Positions 38,592 to 50,193 are shown, numbered from the stretch's first letter. The stretch: 64,000 bases of DNA from Microbacterium keratanolyticum (GCF_016907255.1 NZ_JAFBBQ010000001.1:3002862-3066861); one strand, 5' to 3'. Numbers and translations: made by a program. The notes: generated from the sequence alone by a model not told the origin.

Positions 38592-40553
38592 TCAGAGATC
38601 GGGTTCGGTGATGTCGAGCCTCACGGAAAGCGTAGTCCGGCTCGTGCGGCCACGACCCCGACGGCGCCCTGTGGCCTCGGCGATCACGGCGGCGCGCAGC
38701 GCGGCGACCACCCTCGTGCCGGCCGCGTAGTCGAAGCGAAGAAGTGCGCGCTGCAGCTCGGGCTCGTCCTCGCGGGGAATCGGCCCCAGCACCGCATCGG
38801 CAGGCAGACCCACCTCAGCGACTGCTTCCAGCGCTCGTTGGACTCCCGCCACTGTCCCGTCGATCTGCGCGACGCGGGCCGTAGGCGGCATGTGCAATGG
38901 CGCGCGGGCTGCCAGCTCAGTGCGCGCGTACGCACCGTGGTTCCAGGTCGCGAGGGCCTTCGCCACCGGCCCGTCCACGCCGACGAGATGGATCGGCGCG
39001 CCCGGTGCGGCCAGAGCCGCGGCGTTGGACCACCAGCGCAGACACGACTCGCCGATGCGCAGCTCAGGCGCCTGCAGCATCCGCGCACCATCCAGCAGCA
39101 CGACGGCGCGATAGCCGCCGACGGCCGGTGGCTCGGCCCCGCGCGTCGCGACAACCAGGGACGGGCGATCAGCGACGCTCTCGACAGGATGGTTGCCGTC
39201 GGCGACGATCACGCGGACGCCGGGGAACGCGCGCCCCAGTTCATCGGCGGTGCGCTCGGTGCCGGATGCGGCCAGACGCACCTTGTCCGAACCACAGGAC
39301 GTGCACGTCCACGCATGCGCCGTGCGAGCGCACCAGCCGCAGACCGGTGCCGCACCCCGATGGCGCGCTCCCAGCGGACCGCCGCACGCGCGACATCGTG
39401 CCGGAACGCGACACTGACCGCACACCAGCGTCGGTGCGAATCCGGGCCGCGCGACCTGCACGAGAACGGGTCCCTCCGCTGTCGCCTCGCGCGCCGCGAG
39501 AAACGCCCGCGAAGGCAGCCGTTGACCGCGTTGATCGATCTCCTGCGGCGGGTCCAGGATCACCCGAGGAAGCACACGCCGCGTTGCGGTGATCGGCTGC
39601 ACCCACCCCGTCGCGATGAGCCGCTCGACATCCGTCGTGCGTGTGTGACCGGCGAACATGAGCGCCGATCCCTCGCGCTCCTGGCGAAGCAGCGCCACGT
39701 CACGCGGATGCACGTAGGGTGCGAGCGGCTCGGCGAGCAGGTTGTCACCGTCGTCCCAGAGCGCGACGAGTCCGGCAGTGACCGGCGCGTAGACGGCCGA
39801 GCGATTGCCGACGACGATGCACGGCGCATCCTCGAGCGTGCGCAGGAAGGCGCGATACCGCAGCGGGCCGGACTGCTTCGCATCCAGTCGCACGATCGTG
39901 TCCTCCGGCACCAGGCCAGAAAGCGCTGCCATGACGCGCTCGATGTCGCGATAGTCCGGAACGACGAGGATCGCGGAGGCGCCATCGCTCAGCGTCGCGC
40001 TCGCCGCGGCCGCCAAGAGCTCCGCCCACTCCGGGTCTCCGGCCTCATTCACGCGTGGGATCGCCTCGACCGCGATGCGGGATCGTGCGCGAAGCGCATC
40101 CGCCAGCCCCTCGTACTCCCCCAGCACCGCGACCGCACGCCCCTGCGCCTGCGGTGCGACGTCGACGGGCGCGCTCGCCTGCAGGGAACCCGCGGCGAGC
40201 CAGGCCTTCTCCACTCGCACCTGACGCTTCGGGATCACAAGCCGCAAGACGTCGGATGCACGGCCGGCGGATCGGTCGGCGACGCGGCGCGCAAGGGACG
40301 CGAGCGACGGCGGAAGGACGGGAGCTGCGGAGACCACCGTGTCGATCTCCGACAGCGCACGGCTGTCGTCCTCCTCGATGTCGACCTCGACGACGTAGGC
40401 GTCGATCATCCTGCCCGCCGAGCGCAACGGCACGCGCACGCGCACACCCGGTTGCGCGTCCTCGACGAACTCCGCCGGAACGGCATAGTCGAAGAGGCGA
40501 TCGAGCTGCGGCAGCGGCGAGTCGAGCAGCACCCGAACGATGGAGCGCGTCAC
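38592..40553 (-). CDS. priA: Primosomal protein PriA, helicase-inactive actinobacterial type
   Basis: The 653-aa replication-restart protein has an N-terminal DNA-binding domain (LLDSPLPQLDRLFDYAVP). A zinc-binding block of paired cysteines lies in the middle (CGQC, CRAC, CGWC, CTSC), with the C-terminal domain at the end. The Walker A GxxGxGKT and the DEEH box of proteobacterial PriA are absent; a non-canonical LWDDGDN occupies the latter region. It probably loads primosome components without unwinding DNA itself, as described for other actinobacterial PriA proteins. It lies between metK and fmt. Confidence 0.92.
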   Translation of the reverse strand: MTRSIVRVLLDSPLPQLDRLFDYAVPAEFVEDAQPGVRVRVPLRSAGRMIDAYVVEVDIEEDDSRALSEIDTVVSAAPVLPPSLASLARRVADRSAGRASDVLRLVIPKRQVRVEKAWLAAGSLQASAPVDVAPQAQGRAVAVLGEYEGLADALRARSRIAVEAIPRVNEAGDPEWAELLAAAASATLSDGASAILVVPDYRDIERVMAALSGLVPEDTIVRLDAKQSGPLRYRAFLRTLEDAPCIVVGNRSAVYAPVTAGLVALWDDGDNLLAEPLAPYVHPRDVALLRQEREGSALMFAGHTRTTDVERLIATGWVQPITATRRVLPRVILDPPQEIDQRGQRLPSRAFLAAREATAEGPVLVQVARPGFAPTLVCGQCRVPARCRACGGPLGARHRGAAPVCGWCARTAHAWTCTSCGSDKVRLAASGTERTADELGRAFPGVRVIVADGNHPVESVADRPSLVVATRGAEPPAVGGYRAVVLLDGARMLQAPELRIGESCLRWWSNAAALAAPGAPIHLVGVDGPVAKALATWNHGAYARTELAARAPLHMPPTARVAQIDGTVAGVQRALEAVAEVGLPADAVLGPIPREDEPELQRALLRFDYAAGTRVVAALRAAVIAEATGRRRGRGRTSRTTLSVRLDITEPDL

Positions 40554-40566
40554 GGGCAGCTCACCG

Positions 40567-41760
40567 TCAGAGCCCTGCGGCGCGGCGAAGCTCCTCCGCC
40601 CGGTCGGTGTTCTCCCATGTGAAGGTGGGGAGCTCCCGACCGAAGTGCCCGTAGGCAGCCGTCTCGGCGTAGATCGGACGCAGCAGGTCGAGCTCTTCGA
40701 TGATCGCCTGCGGACGCAGATCGAACACGCTCTCGATCGCCCGGGTGATCACGTCGTCGGACACCGCACCGGTGCCGAAGCTCTCGACGTAGAGACCCAC
40801 CGGACGCGCCACGCCGATCGCATACGCGACCTGCACCTCAAGGCGCTCGGCGAGCCCCGCCGCGACGGCGTTCTTCGCGACCCAGCGCATGGCGTAGGCA
40901 CCGGAACGGTCGACCTTCGACGGGTCCTTTCCGCTGAACGCTCCGCCACCGTGACGCGAGGCCCCGCCATAGGTGTCGATGATGATCTTGCGGCCCGTAA
41001 GGCCCGCATCGCCCTTCGGGCCGCCCGTCACGAATGGACCCGCCGGGTTGATGTGGAACGTCACATCGTCCAGCGCCAATCCGGTGTCGGCCAGAACCGG
41101 CTCGATGACATGCTGGCGCACGAGCGCGCGCAGCTCGTCCTGCGAGACATCCGGGTGGTGCTGCGTCGAGAGCACGACCGTGTCGACGGTCTTGGGCGTG
41201 AAGCCGTCGTAGCCCAGCGTCACCTGGGTCTTGCCGTCCGGGCGAAGGAACGGCAGGATGCCCTCGCGTCGCACCTCCGTCAGACGCTCGGCGAGCCGAT
41301 GGGCCGTCCACGCGGCCATCGGCATGAGCTGAGGCGTCTCGGTCGTCGCGAAACCGAACATGATGCCCTGGTCACCCGCACCGAGTGCGTCGCGCGGATC
41401 CGCAGAGCCACCTTCGCGGGACTCGTGCGCATTGTCGACGCCATGGGCGATATCACCGGACTGCTCCCCCACCGACACGCTCACGCCGCAGGAGGAGCCA
41501 TCGAAGCCCATCTCGCTGGATGTGTAGCCGATGTCGTTGACGACGCTGCGCACGATCGTCGGGATGTCGACGTACGCCTCCGTGCGGATCTCACCGGCGA
41601 CGTGCACAAGACCCGTCGTCACCAGCGTCTCGACAGCGACACGGGAGCCGATGTCCTGTGCGATCAGCCCGTCGAGGATGCTGTCCGAGATCTGGTCGCA
41701 GATCTTGTCGGGGTGCCCTTCGGTGACGGATTCTGACGTGAAAAGGCGCAGGGCGCTCAT
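40567..41760 (-). CDS. metK: S-adenosylmethionine synthetase
   Basis: The 397-aa enzyme makes S-adenosylmethionine from methionine and ATP. It starts [20 protein letters not shown] and carries the ATP-binding [12 protein letters not shown] and the P-loop-like [19 protein letters not shown]. Length is normal. There is no SAM-riboswitch-like structure in the 93 bp between rpoZ and metK that I can recognise. It ends 13 bp before priA starts. Confidence 0.97.
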   Translation of the reverse strand: MSALRLFTSESVTEGHPDKICDQISDSILDGLIAQDIGSRVAVETLVTTGLVHVAGEIRTEAYVDIPTIVRSVVNDIGYTSSEMGFDGSSCGVSVSVGEQSGDIAHGVDNAHESREGGSADPRDALGAGDQGIMFGFATTETPQLMPMAAWTAHRLAERLTEVRREGILPFLRPDGKTQVTLGYDGFTPKTVDTVVLSTQHHPDVSQDELRALVRQHVIEPVLADTGLALDDVTFHINPAGPFVTGGPKGDAGLTGRKIIIDTYGGASRHGGGAFSGKDPSKVDRSGAYAMRWVAKNAVAAGLAERLEVQVAYAIGVARPVGLYVESFGTGAVSDDVITRAIESVFDLRPQAIIEELDLLRPIYAETAAYGHFGRELPTFTWENTDRAEELRRAAGL

Positions 41761-41853
41761 CGGTGCTCCAACGGTATGCGGTCGGGGGTGTTCCCAGTGT
41801 GCACGGAGCCGCCGACATCCTGGTGGACGGCGACGGCTCCGGAAGTGACGTGC

Positions 41854-42108
41854 TTACTCCGCGTGACGGATGCGGAGCTTGTCCTCGTTGATCTCGTGCA
41901 GAGCGATCGTGAGCGGCTTGTCTTCGACCGAGGAGTCGACCAGCGGGCCCACGTTGTCGAAGAGGTTGCCCTCGTGAAGGTCGGAGTAGTAGTCGTTGAT
42001 CTGACGCGCACGCTTGGACGCGAAGATCACGAGCTCGTACTTCGAGCTGACACGATCGAGCAGGTTGTCGATCGGCGGATCGATGATGCCCTGGTTGCTA
42101 CCGGCCAT
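41854..42108 (-). CDS. rpoZ: DNA-directed RNA polymerase omega subunit
   Basis: The 84-aa subunit helps RNA polymerase assembly by holding the beta' chain. It has the conserved [17 protein letters not shown] and [11 protein letters not shown] motifs. It follows the IHF-gmk gene by 75 bp on the same strand, an arrangement (gmk-rpoZ) conserved across bacteria. Confidence 0.95.
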   Translation of the reverse strand: MAGSNQGIIDPPIDNLLDRVSSKYELVIFASKRARQINDYYSDLHEGNLFDNVGPLVDSSVEDKPLTIALHEINEDKLRIRHAE

Positions 42109-42183
42109 GTGGACCTCCTAATTCGGCGACACGTCGTCGCAAAAGATTCAGGCGAACGGTGTGCGCAGGCACACCGGATGGCG

Positions 42184-43092
42184 CTAACGCGCCGCAGCCT
42201 CAGACAATTCTACGACCTCGCGCGCCGCTGTGGCGACGTCCTGGTTCACAATGCGGTAATCGAACTCGTTCTGCGCCGCCAGTTCGACCTTCGCGGTGCG
42301 CAGGCGACGAGCCCTCTCGGCCTCGTCCTCGGTGCCGCGGCCCACGAGACGCTGCACGAGCTCATCCCATGAGGGCGGCAGCAGGAAGACCAGCGTCGCC
42401 GAGGCATCCGCGGCGCGCACCTGACGTGCGCCCTGCAGATCGATCTCGAGCAGCACCGTCTTGCCCTCCGCCAGCGCCTTCTCGATCGGCGCGCGTGGAG
42501 TGCCGTAGCGGAACCGGTTGTGCACCGTCGCATATTCGAGCAGCTCGTCATCGGCGATCATCTGATCGAACCGAGCCTCGTCGACGAAGTAGTAGTGCAC
42601 ACCGTCGATCTCACCCGGACGCGGAGCACGCGTCGTCGCCGACACCGACAGGTGGATCTCGGGATGCGTCTCTCGGATGTGCGTCGCCACAGTGCCCTTG
42701 CCGACGGCCGTCGGGCCCGCCAGAACGAGGAGGCGGCTGCGTCCGGCACGCGGCTCGGACTGCGGGAAGCGCTCGTCCAGCCATTCGCGGAGCACCGCGC
42801 GCTGGCGGACTCCCAGCCCGCCGAGACGCTTGACCGGCGAGATCTGCAGGGCCTCGAGGATGCGATCACGCTTACCCGCACCGATCGCGGGAAGCGCGGT
42901 CAGGAAGTCAGGTACGCGGAGCGTTCCCGCGGCCGAGGTCGGGTCTTCCGCCGCGCGGCGCAGCACCTCCTGGCCGGACACGACACGCATCGCGAGGTCG
43001 CGCTTGATCGAGGCACGCGCCCGTCGACGCTCGACGGCACGGCGCGCGGCCGCGACCCGGTCGACGTCCTGCGGGGGAACGGACTCAGCCAT
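42184..43092 (-). CDS. gmk: Fusion of actinobacterial integration host factor (mIHF) and guanylate kinase
   Basis: This 302-aa protein has two parts. Residues 1-110 match mIHF: a basic N-terminal helix and an S13-like helix-two-turn-helix (TLRVPDFLTALPAIGAGKRDR, GLGVRQRAVL). Residues from about 117 on are guanylate kinase with P-loop GPTAVGKGT (126-134), GMP-binding SATTRAPRPGE and DGVHYYFV. Guanylate kinase phosphorylates GMP to GDP; mIHF binds and bends DNA. In many actinobacteria these are two adjacent genes; here there is no stop between them. The ATG at 43092 overlaps the pyrF stop by 8 bp. Confidence 0.94.
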   Translation of the reverse strand: MAESVPPQDVDRVAAARRAVERRRARASIKRDLAMRVVSGQEVLRRAAEDPTSAAGTLRVPDFLTALPAIGAGKRDRILEALQISPVKRLGGLGVRQRAVLREWLDERFPQSEPRAGRSRLLVLAGPTAVGKGTVATHIRETHPEIHLSVSATTRAPRPGEIDGVHYYFVDEARFDQMIADDELLEYATVHNRFRYGTPRAPIEKALAEGKTVLLEIDLQGARQVRAADASATLVFLLPPSWDELVQRLVGRGTEDEAERARRLRTAKVELAAQNEFDYRIVNQDVATAAREVVELSEAAAR

Positions 43093-43933
43093 CCTGTGCA
43101 CCTCCGAGGAGAGCTCGACGCTCATCGATCGCTGCGGCGAGTCCCGCAGGACCCGCGGACAGGACACTCCGGCTCTCACTCGCGATGACAGAGGGAGCCA
43201 GCGCGCCGAACAGCACATCACGGTCGGCGATCTGCGCACCCTGGAAGCCGAAGCCCGGCGCCAGGATCGGCGCGACAGGACTCAGCGTCTCGGGTACTCC
43301 GAGCACAGAACGGTCAACCGTCGCACCGATCACGAACCCATGAGACGCCCACTCCCCTGCGGGCGTGACCGCCGCATTGTGAGCGGAAACCGCGGAGATG
43401 ATGGCACCCGCCACTGTCGCGCCCTCGTGCGTCTGCGCCGTCTGCACGGGCAGCGCCTCGGGATTGCTCGTCGCCGCGAGCACGAAGAGCCCCTTGCCGT
43501 GCTTGTCCGCGAGGCGCAGCGCGCCATCCAGCGCTCCGACACCCAGATACGGGTTCACGGTCAGTGCGTCCGCCTCCAGGGGGCTCCCGGGCGTGAGCCA
43601 TGCCTCCGCGTAGGCATCCATGGTCGAACCGATGTCGCCGCGCTTCGCATCCGCGATCACCACGAGACCCGCGGCGCGGGCGGCAGCGAGGACATCCTCC
43701 AGCGCGGCGATGCCCGCCGAACCGAACCTCTCGAAGAACGACACCTGCGGCTTGACGATCCCGGCGCGACTCGCGGCAGCATCCACGACGCGCAAGCCGA
43801 ACTCGCGGACGCCGGAGGCCGAGGCCTCCAGCCCCCACTCGCTCAGCAGGTGCGCATGCGGGTCGATTCCCACGCAGAGCGGGCCGTACGACGAGATCGC
43901 CGCACGCACCCGCTCTCCAAAGCGCTGAGTCAC
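43085..43933 (-). CDS. pyrF: Orotidine 5'-phosphate decarboxylase, type 2
   Basis: The 282-aa enzyme performs the last step of UMP synthesis. It carries the catalytic [14 protein letters not shown] segment. It is the longer type 2 form found with carAB in actinobacteria, with the phosphate-binding region near VRSxx-like VASESRSVL at the end. It overlaps carB by 4 bp and the IHF-gmk gene by 8 bp. Confidence 0.95.
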   Translation of the reverse strand: MTQRFGERVRAAISSYGPLCVGIDPHAHLLSEWGLEASASGVREFGLRVVDAAASRAGIVKPQVSFFERFGSAGIAALEDVLAAARAAGLVVIADAKRGDIGSTMDAYAEAWLTPGSPLEADALTVNPYLGVGALDGALRLADKHGKGLFVLAATSNPEALPVQTAQTHEGATVAGAIISAVSAHNAAVTPAGEWASHGFVIGATVDRSVLGVPETLSPVAPILAPGFGFQGAQIADRDVLFGALAPSVIASESRSVLSAGPAGLAAAIDERRALLGGAQDG

Positions 43934-46900
43934 AGACGGGCCAGTCGGTCGGCCGCGTACTCCTGCAGGCTGCGTACGGCGAAGCCCTGATCGGCCGCAT
44001 CCATACCGCTCACCGCGGCTCCCAGAACAGCCATCGTCGTGAAGAGAGCCTTGTCGGCGGCGACCGCCGCGGCGCGAATCTCGTAGCCGTCGGCGCGCGT
44101 CGCGCCACCGCTCGGGGTGTTCACGATGATGTCGATCTGGCCATCGTTGATGAGGTCGACGATGTTCTGCGCACCCGACTCCTGGGTCGCGCTGTACTTC
44201 TCGACGACCGTCACCTCGATGCCGTTACGCGAGAGGATCTCGGCCGTGCCTTCTGTCGCAACGATCGTGAACCCGAGCTGCTGCAGGCGGTGCGCGGGCA
44301 GGATGACCGCGCGCTTGTCCGCATCGGCGACCGAGATGAACACCGTGCCCGACGTCGGCATGCCGCCGTAGGCCGCAGCCTGGCTCTTCGCGAACGCCGT
44401 CGGGAAGTCCTTGTCAATGCCCATGACCTCACCGGTCGAGCGCATCTCCGGGCCGAGCACGGAATCGACGGTCTTGCCGTCTGCGGTGCGGAAGCGCTTG
44501 AAGGGAAGCACAGCCTCCTTCACGGCGACCGGAGATCCCAGCGGGACCCGCGAGCCATCGACCTCGGGAAGCAGTCCCTCTGCGCGCAGCTCGGCGATCG
44601 TCGCACCGACCATGATGCGACTCGCGGCCTTCGCCATCGGGATACCGAGAGCCTTGGACACGAACGGCACCGTGCGACTCGCGCGCGGGTTCGCCTCGAT
44701 CACGTAGAGCACGCCCGCGCTGATCGCGAACTGCACGTTCAGCAGACCGCGGACGCCCACACCCTCAGCGATCGCCAGCGTCGCCGTACGCACCCGATCG
44801 ACGTCCGAACGACCGAGCGAGACAGGCGGCAGCGTGCAGCTCGAGTCGCCGGAGTGGATGCCGGCCTCTTCGAGGTGCTCCATGACGCCGCCGATGTACA
44901 GTTCCTGGCCGTCGTACAGGGCGTCGACATCCAGCTCGATCGCGTCGTCGAGGAAGCGGTCGACCAGAAGGGGCTTGCCCTCTTCGATCACGACCTCACC
45001 CGCCGTGCGCACGAAGTAGTCGCGCAGCGACTCCGTGCTGTAGACGATCTCCATGCCGCGTCCGCCGAGGACGAACGACGGGCGGACGAGCACCGGGTAG
45101 CCGATCTCCTCCGCGATGGCGACGGCGCCTTCGACGTCGATCGCCGTGCCGTTGCGCGGCGCGACGAGGCCGGCGTCGTCGAGCAGACGCGAGAAGAGCT
45201 CGCGCTCCTCGGCGAGATCGATCGCCTCCGGGCTCGTGCCGAGAATCGTGTAGCCGGCAGCCTCGATCCCCTTCGCGAGGCCGAGCGGCGTCTGGCCGCC
45301 GAGCTGGCAGACGACACCGAGGATCTCACCGCTCGCCGCTTCCGCGTCGAGCACCTCCAGCACGTCCTCCAGCGTCAGAGGCTCGAAGTACAGGCGGTCG
45401 GAGGTGTCGTAGTCGGTGGACACCGTCTCCGGGTTGCAGTTGACCATGACGGTCTCGAAGCCGGCATCCGACAGCGCGAACGACGCGTGCACGCAGGAGT
45501 AGTCGAACTCGACACCCTGACCGATGCGGTTCGGGCCCGAGCCGATGATGACGACCTTCTTGCGGTCGGAGGGTTCGACCTCGGTCTCGCTGTCGTAGCT
45601 CGAGTAGTGGTACGGCGTCAGGGCCGGGAACTCACCGGCGCAGGTGTCGACCGTCTTGTAGACGGGGCGCACCGCGAGTGCACGACGCACCTCCCGCACC
45701 TCGGTCTCGTCGAGTCCGCGCAGCTCGGCGATCTGCACGTCCGAGAAGCCGTGCTCCTTCGCGTGGCGCAGCGTCGCGGCATCCAGCTCCTCTGCCGAGG
45801 CAATGATGTCGGCGACCTCGTTGATCAGGATCATCTGGTCGAGGAACCACGGGTCGATCGCGGTCGCCTCGAAGGCCTGCTCGATCGTCGCCCCCTTGCG
45901 CAGCGCCTGCTGCAGCGTCACGATGCGACCGTCGGTCGGCGTCTTCGAGATCTCGAGCAGCTCTTCGACGGAGCGCTCCTCCGGCCCCCAGTGGAAGCTC
46001 GAACCGCGCTTCTCCAGCGAACGGAGCGCCTTCTGCAGTGCGGTCGTGTAGTTGCGGCCGATGGCCATCGCCTCGCCGACCGACTTCATGGTCGTCGTCA
46101 GCGTCGCGTCCGCGGCCGGGAACTTCTCGAAGGCGAAGCGCGGGACCTTGACGACGACGTAGTCGAGCGTCGGCTCGAAGCTCGCCGGCGTCACGCCCGT
46201 GATGTCGTTCGTGACCTCGTCCAGGCGGTAGCCGAGCGCCAGCTTGGCCGCGAGCTTCGCGATCGGGAAGCCCGTCGCCTTCGATGCGAGGGCGCTGGAA
46301 CGCGAGACGCGCGGGTTCATCTCGATGACGATGATGCGGCCGTCGACCGGGTTGATCGCGAACTGGATGTTGCAGCCGCCGGTGTCCACGCCGACGGCGC
46401 GGATGATGTCGATGCCGATGTCACGGAGCTTCTGGAACTCGCGATCCGTCAGCGTCAGCGCGGGTGCGACCGTGATGGAGTCACCCGTGTGCACGCCGAC
46501 CGGGTCGACGTTCTCGATGGAGCAGACGACGACCGTGTTGTCGGCCGTGTCGCGCATGAGCTCGAGCTCGTACTCCTTCCAGCCGAGAATCGACTCCTCC
46601 AGGAGCACCTCGTTCGTCGGAGAGTCGTGCAGGCCCGCACCGCCGATGCGACGCAGGTCCTCTTCGTTGTAGGCGAAGCCGGAGCCCAGGCCGCCCATCG
46701 TGAAGCTGGGGCGGACGACAAGCGGGTAGCCGAGCTTCTCGGCGCCTGCGAGCAGATCGTCCATGGAGTGCGCGATGACCGAGGCCGCCACGTCTGCGCC
46801 GGCCTCGAGGACGAGCTCCTTGAAGATCTGGCGATCTTCACCCTTTTTGATGGCGTCGACGCGCGCGCCGATGAGCTCGACGTCGTACTTGTCGAGGATG

Positions 46901-47217
46901 CCCCGCTCGTGCAGTGCCATCGCGGCGTTGAGCGCCGTCTGGCCACCGAGGGTCGGGAGGATCGCGTCGGGCTTCTCCTTGGCGATGATCGTCTCGATGA
47001 CCTCTGGGGTGATCGGCTCGACGTAGGTCGCGTCGGCGAAGTCCGGGTCGGTCATGATGGTCGCGGGGTTCGAGTTCACCAGGATGACGCGCACGCCCTC
47101 CTCGCGAAGCACGCGACACGCCTGGGTGCCGGAGTAGTCGAACTCGACGGCCTGACCGATGACGATCGGGCCGGAGCCGATGACGAGAACAGACTTGATA
47201 TCGTCGCGCTTGGGCAT
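43930..47217 (-). CDS. carB: Carbamoyl-phosphate synthase large subunit
   Basis: The 1095-aa enzyme makes carbamoyl phosphate for pyrimidine and arginine synthesis. The two homologous ATP-grasp halves are visible: [20 protein letters not shown] near residue 10 and [19 protein letters not shown] near residue 555. Each has a [17 protein letters not shown] or [17 protein letters not shown] metal-binding segment. The C-terminal MGS-like allosteric domain (about 950-1080) is present. Its start shares one base with the carA stop. A 996-codon antisense frame opposite it is a GC artefact. Confidence 0.98.
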   Translation of the reverse strand: MPKRDDIKSVLVIGSGPIVIGQAVEFDYSGTQACRVLREEGVRVILVNSNPATIMTDPDFADATYVEPITPEVIETIIAKEKPDAILPTLGGQTALNAAMALHERGILDKYDVELIGARVDAIKKGEDRQIFKELVLEAGADVAASVIAHSMDDLLAGAEKLGYPLVVRPSFTMGGLGSGFAYNEEDLRRIGGAGLHDSPTNEVLLEESILGWKEYELELMRDTADNTVVVCSIENVDPVGVHTGDSITVAPALTLTDREFQKLRDIGIDIIRAVGVDTGGCNIQFAINPVDGRIIVIEMNPRVSRSSALASKATGFPIAKLAAKLALGYRLDEVTNDITGVTPASFEPTLDYVVVKVPRFAFEKFPAADATLTTTMKSVGEAMAIGRNYTTALQKALRSLEKRGSSFHWGPEERSVEELLEISKTPTDGRIVTLQQALRKGATIEQAFEATAIDPWFLDQMILINEVADIIASAEELDAATLRHAKEHGFSDVQIAELRGLDETEVREVRRALAVRPVYKTVDTCAGEFPALTPYHYSSYDSETEVEPSDRKKVVIIGSGPNRIGQGVEFDYSCVHASFALSDAGFETVMVNCNPETVSTDYDTSDRLYFEPLTLEDVLEVLDAEAASGEILGVVCQLGGQTPLGLAKGIEAAGYTILGTSPEAIDLAEERELFSRLLDDAGLVAPRNGTAIDVEGAVAIAEEIGYPVLVRPSFVLGGRGMEIVYSTESLRDYFVRTAGEVVIEEGKPLLVDRFLDDAIELDVDALYDGQELYIGGVMEHLEEAGIHSGDSSCTLPPVSLGRSDVDRVRTATLAIAEGVGVRGLLNVQFAISAGVLYVIEANPRASRTVPFVSKALGIPMAKAASRIMVGATIAELRAEGLLPEVDGSRVPLGSPVAVKEAVLPFKRFRTADGKTVDSVLGPEMRSTGEVMGIDKDFPTAFAKSQAAAYGGMPTSGTVFISVADADKRAVILPAHRLQQLGFTIVATEGTAEILSRNGIEVTVVEKYSATQESGAQNIVDLINDGQIDIIVNTPSGGATRADGYEIRAAAVAADKALFTTMAVLGAAVSGMDAADQGFAVRSLQEYAADRLARL

Positions 47218-48389
47218 TACTTCGCGTCCTTCTGGGAGATGTGCGCGACGACGAGATCGCGGAAACGGTCGAAAAGATAGTTGGCGTCGCGGGGACCCGA
47301 GGCAGCCTCCGGGTGGTACTGCACCGAGAACGCGGGGATGTCGAGAGCGCGAAGCCCCTCGACGACGTTGTCGTTCAGGCCGATGTGGCTGACCTCGACC
47401 TTGCCGTAGCCGTTCGGGCTGTCGAAGGTCCCCTCCAGCGGAGCCTCCACGGCGAAGCCGTGGTTGTGGGCCGTGATCTCGACGCGTCCGGTCGCGCGAT
47501 CCAGCACCGGCTGGTTGATGCCGCGGTGTCCGAAGGGCAGCTTGTAGGTGCCGAGCCCGAGTGCGCGACCGAGCAGCTGGTTTCCGAAGCAGATGCCGAA
47601 GAACGGCAGGTTCGCGTCGAGCACTTCACGCAGCAGCGCGACGTGACGCTCGGAGGCGGAGGGGTCACCGGGGCCGTTCGAGTAGAACACCGCGACCGGT
47701 TCGACGGCCTGGATCTCGTCGAACGTCGAGGTCTGCGGCAGAACGTGCACGTCGAAACCGCGCGCCGCGAGGTTGTTCACCGTCGCCTGCTTGACGCCGA
47801 GGTCGATGACAGCGAGGTTGCCGATGCGCTCGCCGACGGCGGGCGTGAGGGTCGGGACCTCCACGGAGACCTGTCCGGACAGGTTCTGACCGGACATGAG
47901 CGGGGCCTCGGTGACGATGCGCAGCTGCTCATCGGCGTCGATGCCTTCGGCATCTCCCGAGAAGATCGCCCCGCGGAGGCTTCCCACCGAACGGAGGCGT
48001 CGGGTGACCGCACGCGTGTCGATGCCGCTGATGCCGACGATGTTGTCGCGCTGCAGCACGTTCTCGAGTGAGTCGGTGGCGCGCCAGTTCGACACGATGC
48101 GCGAGGGGTCGCGCACGATGTAGCCCTCGACCCAGATGCGACGAGACTCGTTGTCTTCCTCGTTGACGCCCGTGTTGCCGATGTGCGGTGCGGTCTGCAG
48201 GACGATCTGCCCGGCGTAGGACGGGTCGGTGATCGTCTCCTGATAGCCGGTCATGCCGGTGGCGAAGACGACCTCTCCGATCGTCGTGCCTCGGGCGCCG
48301 TATGCGTGACCGCGGAAGCGGCTGCCGTCTTCGAGGACCAGGACAGCAGGATCCGGAAGGCTCGAGGCCGTGGTGGTGGTGGCGGTCAT
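47217..48389 (-). CDS. carA: Carbamoyl-phosphate synthase small subunit
   Basis: The 390-aa glutaminase subunit supplies ammonia to CarB. The N-terminal domain ([16 protein letters not shown]) and the class I glutamine amidotransferase domain are intact. The nucleophile cysteine is in [14 protein letters not shown] and the His/Glu pair in [10 protein letters not shown]. The ATG at 48389 overlaps the preceding gene by 4 bp; a longer in-frame start at 48419 is unlikely. Confidence 0.97.
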   Translation of the reverse strand: MTATTTTASSLPDPAVLVLEDGSRFRGHAYGARGTTIGEVVFATGMTGYQETITDPSYAGQIVLQTAPHIGNTGVNEEDNESRRIWVEGYIVRDPSRIVSNWRATDSLENVLQRDNIVGISGIDTRAVTRRLRSVGSLRGAIFSGDAEGIDADEQLRIVTEAPLMSGQNLSGQVSVEVPTLTPAVGERIGNLAVIDLGVKQATVNNLAARGFDVHVLPQTSTFDEIQAVEPVAVFYSNGPGDPSASERHVALLREVLDANLPFFGICFGNQLLGRALGLGTYKLPFGHRGINQPVLDRATGRVEITAHNHGFAVEAPLEGTFDSPNGYGKVEVSHIGLNDNVVEGLRALDIPAFSVQYHPEAASGPRDANYLFDRFRDLVVAHISQKDAK

Positions 48390-48892
48390 GAGGATGCTCC
48401 CGTCTCGGGTGCAGCGCACAGGCGCTGGAGTTCAGTGATCACGTGGGTCGGGTCGCCGGAGACGACCCGCAAGTAGCTGTCGACGCGAGTGGACTCGTCC
48501 ACCTGCCAGACGACGCGCACCAGTCCGCCGGGCTCGACGACTCGGTCGATCGCGACAGTGGCACGGTCGACCGCGACGAGGCGGTTGGATGCGAGGAACA
48601 CGGTGGGCGAGCCGTCCAGGCTCAGGGCGAGGCCGCGATCGGTGATGACGGCTTCGCCGCGCGCGCGGTACGCCAGGGGCCGGATGGTGAGGCGCTCCAG
48701 CGGCTGGTCATGGCGGGTGGTCGCGACATAGAGAACCTCGTGCCGGCTGAGGACATCCGCATGCTCGGGCACACCGAGCGGCGCGTGCAGCCCGGAATCA
48801 CGGCGGAGGCGTCGACGCCATGCGAAGAGCATCGCACCGAGAACCAACACAGCGGCGCCGATCATGACGGCGACGGCGGCTTCGTAACTCAT
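48386..48892 (-). CDS. Small membrane-anchored protein of the pyr operon
   Basis: The 168-aa protein has an N-terminal membrane helix (about 7-25) followed by basic residues (AWRRRLRRD), placing the remaining 140 residues in the cytoplasm. The soluble part is beta-rich and resembles PH-like domains ([28 protein letters not shown]). It overlaps pyrC and carA by 4 bp each, so it is translated as part of the pyrimidine operon. Similar proteins sit at this place in other actinobacterial pyr operons, from memory. Function is unknown. Confidence 0.8.
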   Translation of the reverse strand: MSYEAAVAVMIGAAVLVLGAMLFAWRRRLRRDSGLHAPLGVPEHADVLSRHEVLYVATTRHDQPLERLTIRPLAYRARGEAVITDRGLALSLDGSPTVFLASNRLVAVDRATVAIDRVVEPGGLVRVVWQVDESTRVDSYLRVVSGDPTHVITELQRLCAAPETGASS

Positions 48893-50193
48893 CGTGCAAG
48901 CTCCTCGACGACAGCGCCGTTCGCGAGCGTGGCGTACCCGCGGTGCACGGTCCACTCCACCCGACCCGGCAGATCACGACCGAGGTACGGCGAGTTCACG
49001 CTGCGACCTCGGAGGTCGTCCTGCGTGAACGTGCCGCGCACGCTCGCGTCGTAAAGCGTGAACTCTGCGGGCTGACCGACTTCGAGCGGGGTGCCGTGTC
49101 CGGCCAGCGAGCCGATGCGCGCAGGAGCTGCACTCATGACGCGGGCCACATCCGACCAGCCCAGGAGGCCGGTCTCGACCATCGACTGGTGCACGACCCG
49201 CAATGCGCTCTCGAGCCCGACCATGCCGTTCGCTGCAGCCTGCCATTCGCAGGACTTGCTCTCGCTGGGGTGCGGGGCATGATCGGTCGCGACGATGTCG
49301 ATCGTGCCGTCCGCGAGGCCCTCGCGGACGGCGAGCACGTCTTCTTCGCGACGAAGCGGCGGGTTGACCTTGAATCGCGCGTCGTAATCGCGGGCCAGCT
49401 CGTCCGTCAGCAGCAGGTGGTGCGGCGTCACCTCGGCGGTGACCGCGATGCCCCGCTTCTTGGCCCAGCGGATCAGGTCGACGGATCCGGCGGTGGAGAG
49501 GTGGCAGACGTGCAGGCGAGAGCCGACGTGCTCGGCAAGAAGCACGTCGCGGGCGATGATCGACTCCTCGGCCACGGCTGGCCATCCGGCGAGGCCGAGC
49601 TCTGCCGAGACGGCGCCCTCGTTCATCTGCGCGCCCTCAGTCAGGCGCGGATCCTGCGCGTGCTGGGCGATCACTCCCCCGAAGGACTTCACGTACTCAA
49701 GAGCGCGGCGCATGATCAGCGAGTCCCAGACACAGAATCCGTCGTCGCTGAAGACGCGGACGTTCGCGCGTGAGGTCGCCATGGCACCGAGCTCGGCGAG
49801 ACGCTCACCCTTCTGGCCCACCGTGACCGCGCCGATCGGCTGGACGGTGGCGTATCCGGCTGCCTCGCCCAGCGCGAGCTCCTGCTCGACAACGCCGGCC
49901 GAGTCGGCAACCGGTGACGTGTTCGGCATGGCGAACACGGCGGTGAAACCGCCGGCGGCAGCCGCGCGGGTGCCGGAGAGGATCGTCTCGGATGCCTCGT
50001 AGCCGGGCTCGCGCAGGTGCGTGTGCAGGTCGACCAGCCCGGGCAGAGCGACGAGGCCTTCCACATCGAGCACGCGTGCGCCCGCGGCGGAGACTCCCGA
50101 CCCGATCTCGGCGATGACACCGTCGCGCACGAGGATGTCGGCGCTCTGCGTGCCGAGGAGCTGCGCTCCGCGGAAGACGAGTGTCTCAGTCAT
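48889..50193 (-). CDS. pyrC: Dihydroorotase
   Basis: The 434-aa amidohydrolase cyclises carbamoyl aspartate to dihydroorotate. It has the zinc-binding [12 protein letters not shown] near residue 55, conserved histidines in [11 protein letters not shown], and ATDHAPH with the catalytic aspartate. It is the long class I form that associates with PyrB. It overlaps pyrB and the following membrane-protein gene by 4 bp each. Confidence 0.97.
   Translation of the reverse strand: MTETLVFRGAQLLGTQSADILVRDGVIAEIGSGVSAAGARVLDVEGLVALPGLVDLHTHLREPGYEASETILSGTRAAAAGGFTAVFAMPNTSPVADSAGVVEQELALGEAAGYATVQPIGAVTVGQKGERLAELGAMATSRANVRVFSDDGFCVWDSLIMRRALEYVKSFGGVIAQHAQDPRLTEGAQMNEGAVSAELGLAGWPAVAEESIIARDVLLAEHVGSRLHVCHLSTAGSVDLIRWAKKRGIAVTAEVTPHHLLLTDELARDYDARFKVNPPLRREEDVLAVREGLADGTIDIVATDHAPHPSESKSCEWQAAANGMVGLESALRVVHQSMVETGLLGWSDVARVMSAAPARIGSLAGHGTPLEVGQPAEFTLYDASVRGTFTQDDLRGRSVNSPYLGRDLPGRVEWTVHRGYATLANGAVVEELAR

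Noticed and set aside
41761..41853. SAM riboswitch upstream of metK
   Set aside because: The 93-bp gap has one GC-rich hairpin (about 41805-41843) but no conserved SAM aptamer blocks. It is more likely a weak structure after rpoZ.
44290..47280. 996-codon plus-strand open frame opposite carB
   Set aside because: It is exactly antisense to a certain carB gene and rich in Arg/Asp/His/Val repeats typical of reverse-frame GC-rich DNA. Long antisense frames occur over nearly every gene here.
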